DNA of 11,225 nt from UBA6078 sp964468685. GTDB lineage: Bacteria > Desulfobacterota > Syntrophia > Syntrophales > UBA2210. Within the stretch, counting starts at the first letter, position 1. The number at the start of each line of letters is the position of its first letter. Shown piece after piece: positions 1-7,075 of this stretch. The stretch covers positions 1 to 11,225 of the forward strand of contig CAYXUH010000055.1 in the NCBI GenBank assembly GCA_964468685.1, written 5' to 3'. Under the pieces are notes generated by a model. That model made no database searches. It saw only the letters and a program-made list of their open reading frames with translations, and had not been told where the DNA came from. Made by a program: the position numbers and the translations under genes.

Positions 1-69
1 TTCGAAGTCTTGTACGCCTTCGATGAAGGCGGTTTCAAAGATTACCAGGAAGTAATGACTTGTGGTCAT
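1..69 (-). CDS. Possible 5' end of a leftward gene, cut by the window edge
   Basis: On the minus strand an ATG at 67-69 opens a frame of 23 codons that runs off the window edge without a stop. It reads MTTSHYFLVIFETAFIEGVQ and then DFE, with a hydrophobic and acidic mix that looks protein-like. No strong ribosome-binding site precedes it. The plus strand is also open here: one frame ends at the stop at 53-55 with a Lys/Arg-rich tail, and another stays open to 231. So this could instead be the 3' end of a rightward gene. I prefer the minus reading because coding-like sequence seems to end where its ATG lies, just before the hairpin at 92-141. The product is not recognised. Confidence 0.3.
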   Translation of the reverse strand, partial: MTTSHYFLVIFETAFIEGVQDFE

Positions 70-91
70 TTTTACAGTTACCGTCAGGAAT

Positions 92-141
92 GCTTCCCGC
101 ACGGGGTTCAATCCGGGTTACTCACCCGTGGCGCGGGATGC
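92..141. other. Strong imperfect hairpin, possible structured leader
   Basis: GCTTCCCGC at 92-100 pairs with GCGGGATGC at 133-141 (one mismatch), and ACGGG at 101-105 pairs with CCCGT at 125-129, leaving a 3-nt bulge (GGC). That gives about 14 base pairs closing a 19-nt loop. Inside, CGGGT and ACCCG around 114-128 form an alternative 5-bp hairpin that would compete with the outer stem. It lies 137 nt upstream of the radical SAM start, and 23 nt upstream of the possible leftward ATG at 69. No T-run follows on either strand, so it is not a simple terminator. I could not match it to a riboswitch class. Confidence 0.45.
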
Positions 142-262
142 GCCTGGTCTGGCCGGATCGGGCCTCATGTTTTGATACCTTTCGAATCTTCTCCCTCTTC
201 TAAATGGATTGATTTGTGCGCCGTATTCTGATAAGCCACCCCCGCCGTATGACGAAAAGCAC

Positions 263-268
263 AGGGAG
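263..268 (+). promoter_or_regulatory. Ribosome-binding site of the radical SAM gene
   Basis: AGGGAG ends nine bases before the ATG at 278 and supports that start. Confidence 0.7.
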
Positions 269-277
269 TGACGAACC

Positions 278-1156
278 ATGAGATACGAGGGAAACATATT
301 CAGGCCATTCAGCGAGGCGAACAGCTATCTCCTGCAGTGTACCATCGGCTGCTCACACAACCGGTGCACCTTTTGCGGGATGTACAAGGATCGGAAATAC
401 CGCGTACGCAGTCTCGAGGAGATCAGGACTGATATCCGGATGGCACGGGACCATTACGGGGACCTGGAAAAGGTGTTTCTCTGTGACGGGGATGCCATCG
501 CCATGGAAACCGATCTCCTCCTGGAGATACTGCATGAACTGTACGCCGCCTTCCCCTCACTGCGCCATGTGGGGACCTATGTGGGGCCGCAAAGCACTCT
601 GGGAAAGAGCATGTCGGAACTTGTCGCACTCCGCTCTGCCGGGCTTGCCAAGGCCTATCTCGGTGTGGAGACCGGCGACGACAGGCTCCTGCAGGAGACA
701 AAAAAGGGTGTGAGTGCCGAGGAGATGCTCCAGGCCGGGAGAAACCTGGTCGAAGCCGGGATCAATCTCTCATCGATGGTCCTGCTGGGCCTCGCCGGCA
801 AAGGGGAGCGCTCGGTTGAGCATGCCATTGCCACCGCCCGGATCACCAATGAGATGGGGCCCCAGTATCTGGCGGCCCTCACGGTCACGCCCGTTCCCGG
901 CACGGTTCTCTATAAGCAGGTCGAGGCGGGGACCTTCGAGGTGATGGACGCCTTCGAGACCCTCGAGGAGATGAAAGTCCTCTTTGAGCATATCACCCTT
1001 GACAACCTGAGATTCGTGGGGGTCCATGCCTCCAACTACCTCCCCATAAACGGAACCCTCCAGAGGGACAAGCAGGAGATGCTTGCGACTATAGATAGTG
1101 TCCTGGAGACGAGGGACCGGGGTATGCTCCGGGACGAACACCTGCGCGGTCTGTAG
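278..1156 (+). CDS. Radical SAM protein, COG1032-like
   Basis: A 292-residue radical SAM enzyme, expected to bind a 4Fe-4S cluster and cleave S-adenosylmethionine to start radical chemistry; substrate unknown. The cluster cysteines are in CTIGCSHNRCTFC (residues 21-33). The spacing is C25-X4-C30-X2-C33 with one extra cysteine at 21, rather than the classical CX3CX2C. An aromatic after the third cysteine (GMY) and the motif FLCDGDAIAM near residue 68, in the position of the usual SAM-contacting strand, support a TIM-barrel radical SAM fold. The acidic/basic C-terminus has no extra cysteine cluster, so there is no SPASM domain. The ATG at 278 is preceded by AGGGAG at 263-268. The gene is first in the rightward block, 149 bp before the thiolase, so co-transcription is possible but unproved. 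Fold confidence is high; function is open. Confidence 0.93.
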   Translation: MRYEGNIFRPFSEANSYLLQCTIGCSHNRCTFCGMYKDRKYRVRSLEEIRTDIRMARDHYGDLEKVFLCDGDAIAMETDLLLEILHELYAAFPSLRHVGTYVGPQSTLGKSMSELVALRSAGLAKAYLGVETGDDRLLQETKKGVSAEEMLQAGRNLVEAGINLSSMVLLGLAGKGERSVEHAIATARITNEMGPQYLAALTVTPVPGTVLYKQVEAGTFEVMDAFETLEEMKVLFEHITLDNLRFVGVHASNYLPINGTLQRDKQEMLATIDSVLETRDRGMLRDEHLRGL

Positions 1157-1305
1157 GCCCATCCGGCCGATCTTCGTCATTTTGTTTCCATTTCCCGCCG
1201 GATTCTGGTATGAACCACGACCGTAAAGGGACCGCCACAACACAAAAAAGAGGCTGTTATGACAGTCTTGCCGTAAAAAATCTTACAGTATACGGAGAGA
1301 GTGCT

Positions 1306-2505
1306 ATGAGAGAGGTTGTTGTTGTATCCGCGTGTCGAACCGCGATTGGAAGATTTCTGGGGACCCTGAAAGATGTGCCGTCACGGGAGCTTGCCGTAAC
1401 AGCTGGAAAAGAGGCCGTCAGGAGGGCGGGGATCTCCGCCGACGGTATTGATGAGATCGTGATGGGGCAGTGCTTGCCGGCGATGCAGGGCTCCCTTCCC
1501 GCCAGGCAGGTAGGCCTGCGGGTCGGTCTTCCCCACCGGAGCGCGGCTGTGTCCGTCAATCAGAATTGCGCGTCGGGGATGAGGGCGATGGAGATAGCCT
1601 GCCACAATATCATGCTCGGCAAGACCGAGATCGGTCTGGTGGTAGGGGTTGAGAACATGTCCGGCGCCCCCTATATGATCCCCAAGGCGAGGGGGGGCTA
1701 CCGGATGGGGCCGGGGACGATAGAGGATCATATGCTCCACGACGGCCTGGTCGATGAACAGGTGCCGGGGCACATGGGAATCACGGCGGAGAACATAGCC
1801 GAGAGATACGGGATCACCCGGGATGAGTGCGATCAGCTTGCCCTGATCAGCCACCAGAGGGCAACGAAGGCAGTCAAGGAGGGTACATTCAAGCGTGAGA
1901 TCGTCCCGGTGGAGATCAAGACAAGGAAGGGTGTGACGATATTCGATACCGATGAGCATATGATTCCTGATGCCAATCTCGAGGCCATGGGGAAGCTTCG
2001 GCCCGCCTTCAAAGAGGGGGGGGTCGTTACCGCCGCCAACGCCTCGGGGGTTAACGACGCGGCAGCGGCCGTGGTGATCATGTCCAGGGAAAAGGCCGAG
2101 GAGCTGGGGATCAAACCCCTCATGAAACTGATCAATATCTGCAGCGAAGGGGTTGACCCCAAGGTCATGGGGCTGGGGCCAGCGGTTGCCATCCCGAAGT
2201 GTCTCAAACAGGCAGGGATGCAGTACGAGGATATAGATTACTGGGAGATCAATGAGGCCTTCGCCTCGCAGTTCCTGGGCGTGGGCAGGATGCTGAAGGA
2301 GGATTTCGGGATAGAACTCAGCCTGGAGAATGTCAACAACAACGGTTCAGGGATCGCCCTGGGGCATCCGGTCGGGTGTACCGGGCTCCGCATTATCGTA
2401 TCACTTTATTATGAACTGGAACGGATGAACAAGTCCACCGGCGGGGCGTCACTGTGTGTCGGGGGCGGGCCCTCGATGGCTTCTCTCTGGACACGGGATA
2501 TATAA
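1306..2505 (+). CDS. Thiolase (acetyl-CoA acetyltransferase / 3-ketoacyl-CoA thiolase)
   Basis: A 399-residue thiolase, the usual length, catalysing CoA-dependent cleavage of 3-ketoacyl-CoA or the reverse condensation of acetyl-CoA units, in the cytoplasm. All catalytic elements are visible: nucleophile Cys88 in NQNCASG, the NEAF block at 316-319, His354 in ALGHPVGCTG, and the second cysteine Cys384 in SLCVGGGPSMA. The GCTG after the histidine resembles FadA/peroxisomal 3-ketoacyl-CoA thiolases (GCTG/GCSG) rather than the GASG of biosynthetic enzymes, hinting at a degradative role; this is inference. The frame is open from an ATG at 1210, but the protein family starts at MREVVVVSACRTAIGRF, and GGAGAG at 1294-1299 sits just before the ATG at 1306, so that start is preferred. 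No dehydrogenase or hydratase partner is in view, so the chain length handled cannot be told. Confidence 0.97.
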   Translation: MREVVVVSACRTAIGRFLGTLKDVPSRELAVTAGKEAVRRAGISADGIDEIVMGQCLPAMQGSLPARQVGLRVGLPHRSAAVSVNQNCASGMRAMEIACHNIMLGKTEIGLVVGVENMSGAPYMIPKARGGYRMGPGTIEDHMLHDGLVDEQVPGHMGITAENIAERYGITRDECDQLALISHQRATKAVKEGTFKREIVPVEIKTRKGVTIFDTDEHMIPDANLEAMGKLRPAFKEGGVVTAANASGVNDAAAAVVIMSREKAEELGIKPLMKLINICSEGVDPKVMGLGPAVAIPKCLKQAGMQYEDIDYWEINEAFASQFLGVGRMLKEDFGIELSLENVNNNGSGIALGHPVGCTGLRIIVSLYYELERMNKSTGGASLCVGGGPSMASLWTRDI

Positions 2506-2540
2506 AGAAATAAACTACACAAACAGAAGGGTTGAAAATT

Positions 2541-3389
2541 ATGGTTCACGAGGACTTTTACAAATTTCAGGGCGCCGATAAATACGTCCTGGATGAAGAG
2601 CTTGCCGAGATCGTCAATGTCTCGATGGCCCTGGAGATGCCGCTCCTCCTCAAAGGGGAGCCGGGTACGGGGAAGACCATGCTGGCCTACGCTATCGCGG
2701 AGAGCCTCAACATGCCCCTGATCGTCCTGAATGTCAAATCGAGTATGAAGCTGGTGGACGCGCTCTACCAGTACGACACACTGACGCGGCTCAACGACAG
2801 CCGCTTTGCTGACTCCAGCAGGGATGTCAGCAATATCGAAGACTATCTCAAGATGGGAAAGATCGGCCAAGCCTTTGTTTCAGACGTCAGGGTCGTTCTT
2901 TTGATCGACGAGATTGACAAGGCCGACACGGATTTCCAGGACGATATGCTGGATGTCCTGGATCAGATGGAATTCGATATTATGGAGGTAGACAAGACCA
3001 TCTCCGCGGAAAACCGTCCCGTCATCATCATCACCTCAAATGCCAAGAAGGATCTCTCCGATCCCTTCCTAGGGCGCTGTAATTTTCACCACATCGCCTT
3101 CCCGGGTGAGGATGTCATGCACAGAATCATAGGGGTTCACTTCCCCGATCTGAAAAAGGAGATCACGGATGCCTGTATCAGGACCTTCTACGGCCTGAGG
3201 AAGCTGGAGGGCATAGAGAAAAAACCCGCCACCAGGGAACTGATCAACTGGATACGGGCCCTGAAGGCCGACCCCGATTTCAAGCTGTCGCTCCTCGAAA
3301 AGGGGAATGTGCCCTATCTGGGCGTTTTGTATAAGAAGAGCCCGGACCTGAAGGTGGCAAGCAACGCCATTGGTAAAAATCGTCAATAA
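2541..3389 (+). CDS. MoxR-like AAA+ ATPase
   Basis: A 282-residue MoxR-family AAA+ ATPase. Such proteins act with von Willebrand A partners as chaperones that insert cofactors or metals into, or remodel, enzyme complexes (the CoxD/CoxE pair of CO dehydrogenase is a studied case). The Walker A motif is GEPGTGKT (39-46), Walker B is LLIDEID (120-126), sensor 1 is Asn167 in ITSN, the arginine finger is probably Arg179 in FLGRC, and sensor 2 is probably Arg232 in KPATREL. The ATG at 2541 is chosen because AGAAGGG at 2525-2531 lies nine bases upstream; an in-frame TTG at 2532 directly touches that site and is a poor start. It lies 35 bp after the thiolase and 36 bp before the VWA gene, so these three are probably one transcript. 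The client is not visible in the window. Confidence 0.95.
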   Translation: MVHEDFYKFQGADKYVLDEELAEIVNVSMALEMPLLLKGEPGTGKTMLAYAIAESLNMPLIVLNVKSSMKLVDALYQYDTLTRLNDSRFADSSRDVSNIEDYLKMGKIGQAFVSDVRVVLLIDEIDKADTDFQDDMLDVLDQMEFDIMEVDKTISAENRPVIIITSNAKKDLSDPFLGRCNFHHIAFPGEDVMHRIIGVHFPDLKKEITDACIRTFYGLRKLEGIEKKPATRELINWIRALKADPDFKLSLLEKGNVPYLGVLYKKSPDLKVASNAIGKNRQ

Positions 3390-3425
3390 GGGTCGCCGGA
3401 CGGCAGACCCACAGGAGTGAGGATC

Positions 3426-4619
3426 GTGTTTGTCAGTTTCTTCTACAGCCTCAGGGATCGGGGGATCCCGGTAACCCCCACCTCTTTTCTCAGGCTCCAG
3501 CGGGCCCTGCGGCTGGGGGTCATCCGCTCCCTGAACAACTTTTATGTCGTTGCCCGGTCCCTTCTGGTCAAGAGTGAGCGGTGGTTCGATATATACGATC
3601 AGGTCTTCGCGCACCACTTCGAAGGGGTGGAGCTCCCCGATCTCGACGAGATAGAACTGAGCGAGATGGCGAAGCTGCTTCTGGATGAGTGGCTGAAAAA
3701 TCCGGAGGGGGTCGCCGCCGCCCTCGGCGTCAACGAGGAGGACCTGCAGAAACTGACCCCCGAAGAGTTGGAGCAGTACTTCCTCGATCGTCTCAAGGAC
3801 CAGACCGAGGCCCACCACGGCGGAAGCAAGTGGATCGGCACCGGCGGGACCTCGCCCGTGGGGCACTCCGGGGTTCACCCCGGGGGGATGCGTGTCGGGG
3901 GTGTCTCGCAGAACAAATCGGCGACCAAGGTTGCACTTGACCGCCGCTACCGTGATTATTCCCAGGAAGGCCCCCTGACCCAGTCACAGATGGGGGAGGC
4001 GTTGAAGAAGCTCCGCCGGATGGTGCCCGCCGGGCCTCTGGACGTGGTCAACGTGGACAAGACGATTTATAAGACCATGAAGAATGCCGGCGAGATAGAG
4101 ATCATCTTCGACCGCCGCCTCGCTGACCGGCTGAAGGTTATCCTGATGATTGACAACGGCGGATGGTCCATGGACCCCTATATTCCTCTGGTGCAGACAC
4201 TTTTTGATTACTCGAGGAACCAGTTCAAGGATCTCAAGACCTATTTCTTTCACAACACCATCTACGACAGGGTCTGGGCTGACGCCGCCCGGTACCGTAA
4301 CTCGGAGCTGCTCACGGACTTCACCAAGAAAGATCCCGATACGAGAATCGTCATCGTGGGTGATGCCAGCATGGCCCCCTACGAATTGATGAATGAGGGG
4401 GGATCGATCTATTTCGGGGAGCGGGCGAGGAATGCCAGCATGGAAAACCTCCAGTTTCTCTCCCAGACCTTTCGCCACTGCGTCTGGCTGAATCCGACTC
4501 CCCGGTACGAATGGTCGGGTACCTGGACCATTGATCAGATCCGGAGGATATTCCCCATGTTCGAGCTGACCCTCGACGGACTTGACGGTGCCGTGAGCCA
4601 TTTGATATCGCGTAATTAA
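3426..4619 (+). CDS. VWA domain protein, CoxE-like
   Basis: A 397-residue protein of the VWA_CoxE type, expected to work with the MoxR ATPase upstream. The N-terminal half (1-125) is helical and charged, starting with the family-like segment FFYSLRDRGIPVTPTSF. A glycine-rich linker spans about 132-160, and the VWA domain about 236-380. The metal-site loop reads MIDNGGWSMDP (241-251), where canonical VWA domains have DxSxS; the first serine is replaced by glycine and there is one extra residue. A later loop, VGDASMAPYEL (311-321), and the motif WLNPTPRYEW (354-363) are family-like. GTG at 3417 and GTG at 3426 are both possible starts. AGGAG at 3413-3417 is eight bases before the second and overlaps the first, so 3426 is preferred. 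The gene converges on the leftward transport operon 12 bp away, with no obvious terminator. Confidence 0.92.
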   Translation: MFVSFFYSLRDRGIPVTPTSFLRLQRALRLGVIRSLNNFYVVARSLLVKSERWFDIYDQVFAHHFEGVELPDLDEIELSEMAKLLLDEWLKNPEGVAAALGVNEEDLQKLTPEELEQYFLDRLKDQTEAHHGGSKWIGTGGTSPVGHSGVHPGGMRVGGVSQNKSATKVALDRRYRDYSQEGPLTQSQMGEALKKLRRMVPAGPLDVVNVDKTIYKTMKNAGEIEIIFDRRLADRLKVILMIDNGGWSMDPYIPLVQTLFDYSRNQFKDLKTYFFHNTIYDRVWADAARYRNSELLTDFTKKDPDTRIVIVGDASMAPYELMNEGGSIYFGERARNASMENLQFLSQTFRHCVWLNPTPRYEWSGTWTIDQIRRIFPMFELTLDGLDGAVSHLISRN

Positions 4620-4631
4620 CCTTCGGAAAAC

Positions 4632-5378
4632 CTACAGAATCTGATTGAGAAACAGTTTGGTACGTTCCTGGGTGGGATTTTTGAAGAAGTGCTCAGGCGT
4701 GCCCTCCTCTATGATCGCCCCGTAGTCCATGAATATGACCCTGTCCGCCACCTCACGGGCGAAGCCCATCTCGTGCGTGACCACGATCATGGTGATTCCC
4801 TCCTTCGCCAGTTTGATCATGACGTCGAGGACCTCGCCGATCATTTCTGGATCCAGCGCCGATGTGGGCTCGTCGAAGAGCATGATCTTGGGTTTCATCG
4901 CCAGCGCCCGCGCGATGGCGACGCGCTGCTGCTGCCCCCCGGAGAGCTTGTCGGGATACTCATCCACCTTTTCAATAATACCCACCTTGTTGAGGAGTTC
5001 CCTGGATATCTCCGACGCCTCCTTTTTGGAGCGTTTACGCACGACAATCTGCGCGAGGTTGACGTTGTCCAGGACGGTCTTGTGGGGGAAGACATTGAAG
5101 GACTGGAAGACCATCCCGATCTCTTCGCGGACCTTGTTGATGTCCGTGTCGGGATCGCTGATATCGATCCCGTCGACAACGATGCGGCCGTGGTCTATCT
5201 GTTCGAGCTGGTTGATCGAGCGCAACAACGTGCTCTTGCCGGAGCCGCTCGGCCCGATGAGGACCAGCTTTTCGCCGTCGTGTATGTCCAGCGACACGTT
5301 GTCCAGGGCCTTCAGCTGTCCGAAGTACTTGTACACCTCTCGCATCTCGACCATGACGGAATTATTGTCTGTTGGCAC
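4632..5378 (-). CDS. Polar amino-acid ABC transporter, ATP-binding subunit (GlnQ/HisP-like)
   Basis: A 248-residue cytoplasmic ABC ATPase that powers amino-acid import. Visible motifs are Walker A GPSGSGKST (42-50), Q-loop Gln92 in FQSFNVFPH, signature LSGGQQQRVAIARAL (145-159), Walker B IMLFDEPTSALD (165-176) with catalytic Glu170, and the H-loop His202 in VVTHEMGFA. The length and the FPHKTVLDNV region are typical of the polar amino-acid (PAAT) class. Translation most likely begins at the GTG at 5376-5378, because GGAGG lies at 5388-5392 (minus strand), nine bases upstream and inside the permease gene. The gene overlaps the end of the permease by 17 nt, which points to coupled translation. 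It is the last gene of the operon. The exact amino acid is not determined by this subunit. Confidence 0.97.
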   Translation of the reverse strand: MPTDNNSVMVEMREVYKYFGQLKALDNVSLDIHDGEKLVLIGPSGSGKSTLLRSINQLEQIDHGRIVVDGIDISDPDTDINKVREEIGMVFQSFNVFPHKTVLDNVNLAQIVVRKRSKKEASEISRELLNKVGIIEKVDEYPDKLSGGQQQRVAIARALAMKPKIMLFDEPTSALDPEMIGEVLDVMIKLAKEGITMIVVTHEMGFAREVADRVIFMDYGAIIEEGTPEHFFKNPTQERTKLFLNQIL

Positions 5379-6177
5379 CGACCCTGTCCTCCATGATGCT
5401 GATAAGTTTTGACAGAAAGAGCGTGATAATCAGATAGACGAGAGCGACCATCGTATAGGTTTCAAAGTAGTTGAACGATTCGGCGGCAAATTCTCGCCCT
5501 CTCCTCAGAAGATCGGATACGGCAAGGATGGAGACCAGGGACGAATCCTTCAGGAGCGCGACAAACTCGTTGCCGATGGGGGGGAGGATGGTTTTGATGG
5601 CCTGCGGCAGTATCACGTGGCGCATGGCCTGCGACGAGGTCATCCCCAGAGAGCGGGCCGCCTCCATTTGCCCGCTGGAGACCGACTCGATTCCGGCGCG
5701 GAAGATCTCACCCATATATGCCCCGTAACAGACCGCCATCGCGATGATGGCGCTGGCCATGGCGGGGACATTGACGATGCGTCCCAGGGCAAAATAGATA
5801 TAGAACAACTGGACAAGGAGGGGAATCCCCCGGACGATCTCCACATACAGCGACGCGATCCCGTTGATGATCTTGTTCTTCGATATCCGCCCGAGACCGG
5901 TGAAGAGCCCTATGATCAGGGCCAGAATGATCGCCGCTACCGTGACTTGAAAAGTCACCAGGATCCCGTCTGGAAGAAATTTCAATATCCTCCAGTAGGG
6001 ATCCGGGCTAAAGATTACCAGACAAGCGACTGTTGCGATAGCGCCTACGAAAGAAACCCTCCACGCCGTAAACAATCCCACATCTTCCTTGGTGGGAATC
6101 GCGGCGCCATCGCCAACCGCTATGACCGGCCGTGGAGTTTCTTTTTTCTCTTTTTTCTTATCTTTTATCTCAACCAC
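5362..6177 (-). CDS. Polar amino-acid ABC transporter, permease subunit (HisM/GlnP-like)
   Basis: A 271-residue inner-membrane permease of the His/Glu/Gln/Arg/opine family. The EAA loop that contacts the ATPase is clear: EAARSLGM at 172-179, then LPQA at 190-193. Hydrophobic segments lie roughly at 41-57, 72-95, 112-133, 139-156, 198-222 and 239-262. The first ~35 residues are a lysine-rich hydrophilic extension (KDKKKEKKE), longer than in typical 220-residue members. The start is forced to GTG at 6175-6177: an in-frame stop (TAA) immediately precedes it and there is no other suitable start until well inside the membrane domain. GGAAG a few bases upstream may serve as the ribosome-binding site. 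It overlaps the binding-protein gene by 13 nt and the ATPase gene by 17 nt. With a single permease, the importer is probably a homodimer in the membrane. Confidence 0.96.
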   Translation of the reverse strand: MVEIKDKKKEKKETPRPVIAVGDGAAIPTKEDVGLFTAWRVSFVGAIATVACLVIFSPDPYWRILKFLPDGILVTFQVTVAAIILALIIGLFTGLGRISKNKIINGIASLYVEIVRGIPLLVQLFYIYFALGRIVNVPAMASAIIAMAVCYGAYMGEIFRAGIESVSSGQMEAARSLGMTSSQAMRHVILPQAIKTILPPIGNEFVALLKDSSLVSILAVSDLLRRGREFAAESFNYFETYTMVALVYLIITLFLSKLISIMEDRVGANRQ

Positions 6178-6923
6178 TTATCTTCCAACTGCTTGTCAAT
6201 ACCCTTTTCCTGTACGGCCTTGATCCCCTTGTTGATCAGATCAAGCAGTTTCTGGTTACCCTTCTGTACCACGATACCGTAATGTTCCGTCGTCAGGACA
6301 TCCCCCACTATCTTGAACTTCTCCTTGTACTCCGCCTGCTGGAGCGCGTACTGCGCGGCCACCGGGGTATCGCAGACCACGCCGACGATGCGGCCCACGG
6401 CCATATCTTCAAATGCCAGGCCGATCTCGTCATAGCTCTTCAGCTCCACGCCCTCCACCTTTTCGACCTCAAGACCACCTGTCGTGCCTATCTGGGCACC
6501 CACACGCTTTCCGGCCAGATCGGCGATCATGACGGCATCCGACTCCTTCGGAACGATGAGCACCTGTCCGGCATTGATATAGGGATCGGAGAAGCTCATG
6601 GTCTTTTCCCGCTCGTCGGTAATGGTGACGGAGGAGATGATGGCGTCATACTTGCCGGCGGCGATACCGGCGAAGATACCGTCCCACGCGGTGTTTTTGA
6701 ATTCCACCTTGAAACCCGCTTCCTCGGCCACGGCATTGAAAAAGTCGATGTCGAACCCGACGATGTCCTTGTTCTCGTTCACCATCTCCATCGGGGGCCA
6801 GGTGGCATCCGTGGCGCAGGTGAAGGCCGTGACCTCCTCTGCCGCGCGCTGGCAGCCGCCAATCGAGAGTGCAACAAATCCGGCGATTACCACTAAAGCA
6901 ATAATTATACCGCGATTTTTCAT
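6165..6923 (-). CDS. Amino-acid ABC transporter substrate-binding lipoprotein
   Basis: A 252-residue family-3 solute-binding protein that delivers substrate to the permease. The N-terminus is a lipoprotein signal: MKNR, a hydrophobic stretch to residue 20, and IGGC with lipidation at Cys24. The mature domain shows GFDIDFFNAVAEEAG (56-70) and TDEREKTMSFSDPY (102-115). Arg105 corresponds to the arginine that grips the ligand carboxylate, and Asp185 in VVCDTPVAA corresponds to the aspartate that holds the ligand amino group in HisJ/GlnH-like proteins. Both key residues are present, so an alpha-amino acid ligand is likely; which one is not known. The ATG at 6921-6923 has an excellent ribosome-binding site (AGGAGGAGG, about 6926-6934). 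First gene of the operon; the permease start lies within its last codons. Confidence 0.96.
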   Translation of the reverse strand: MKNRGIIIALVVIAGFVALSIGGCQRAAEEVTAFTCATDATWPPMEMVNENKDIVGFDIDFFNAVAEEAGFKVEFKNTAWDGIFAGIAAGKYDAIISSVTITDEREKTMSFSDPYINAGQVLIVPKESDAVMIADLAGKRVGAQIGTTGGLEVEKVEGVELKSYDEIGLAFEDMAVGRIVGVVCDTPVAAQYALQQAEYKEKFKIVGDVLTTEHYGIVVQKGNQKLLDLINKGIKAVQEKGIDKQLEDKWLR

Positions 6924-6925
6924 AT

Positions 6926-6934
6926 CCTCCTCCT
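6926..6934 (-). promoter_or_regulatory. Strong ribosome-binding site of the binding-protein gene
   Basis: The minus strand reads AGGAGGAGG just before the start codon. Strong initiation here fits the usual need for excess binding protein over permease and ATPase, whose own sites are weaker. Confidence 0.8.
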
Positions 6935-7017
6935 TTTCTAAAAAGCTGTATATTGTTGGCAGTAGTTACTATTGAGGCGGGGTGTTGTCAAGATAAAAAG
7001 CCGGGGACTGTTTTTGG

Positions 7018-7046
7018 TTGCTTTTGGAAAACTCAAGCGATATAAG
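7018..7046 (+). promoter_or_regulatory. Possible sigma-70 promoter of the EamA gene
   Basis: TTGCTT at 7018-7023, a 17-bp spacer and TATAAG at 7041-7046 would place the transcript start near 7053, shortly before the gene start at 7076. The -35 match is only partial. Confidence 0.35.
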
Positions 7047-7075
7047 GCGATTCTGCCTGAAGGGGGGCAGGGGAC

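Noticed and set aside
10..231. Rightward 73-codon open frame at the left edge
   Set aside because: Only its first ~20 codons look coding. It then runs through the hairpin at 92-141 with an unusual composition, has no ribosome-binding site, and competes with a minus-strand reading.
1210..1305. Upstream ATG extending the thiolase by 32 residues
   Set aside because: The added segment has no thiolase similarity, and the ribosome-binding site is next to the ATG at 1306.
4620..4631. Bidirectional terminator between the VWA gene and the transport operon
   Set aside because: Only 12 bp separate the stop codons and no stem-loop with a T-run is present.
6986..6991. TTGACA on the minus strand as -35 box of the amino-acid transport operon
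   Set aside because: The -35 box is perfect but no -10 box with more than two or three matching bases lies at 15-18 bp, so a promoter is not supported.
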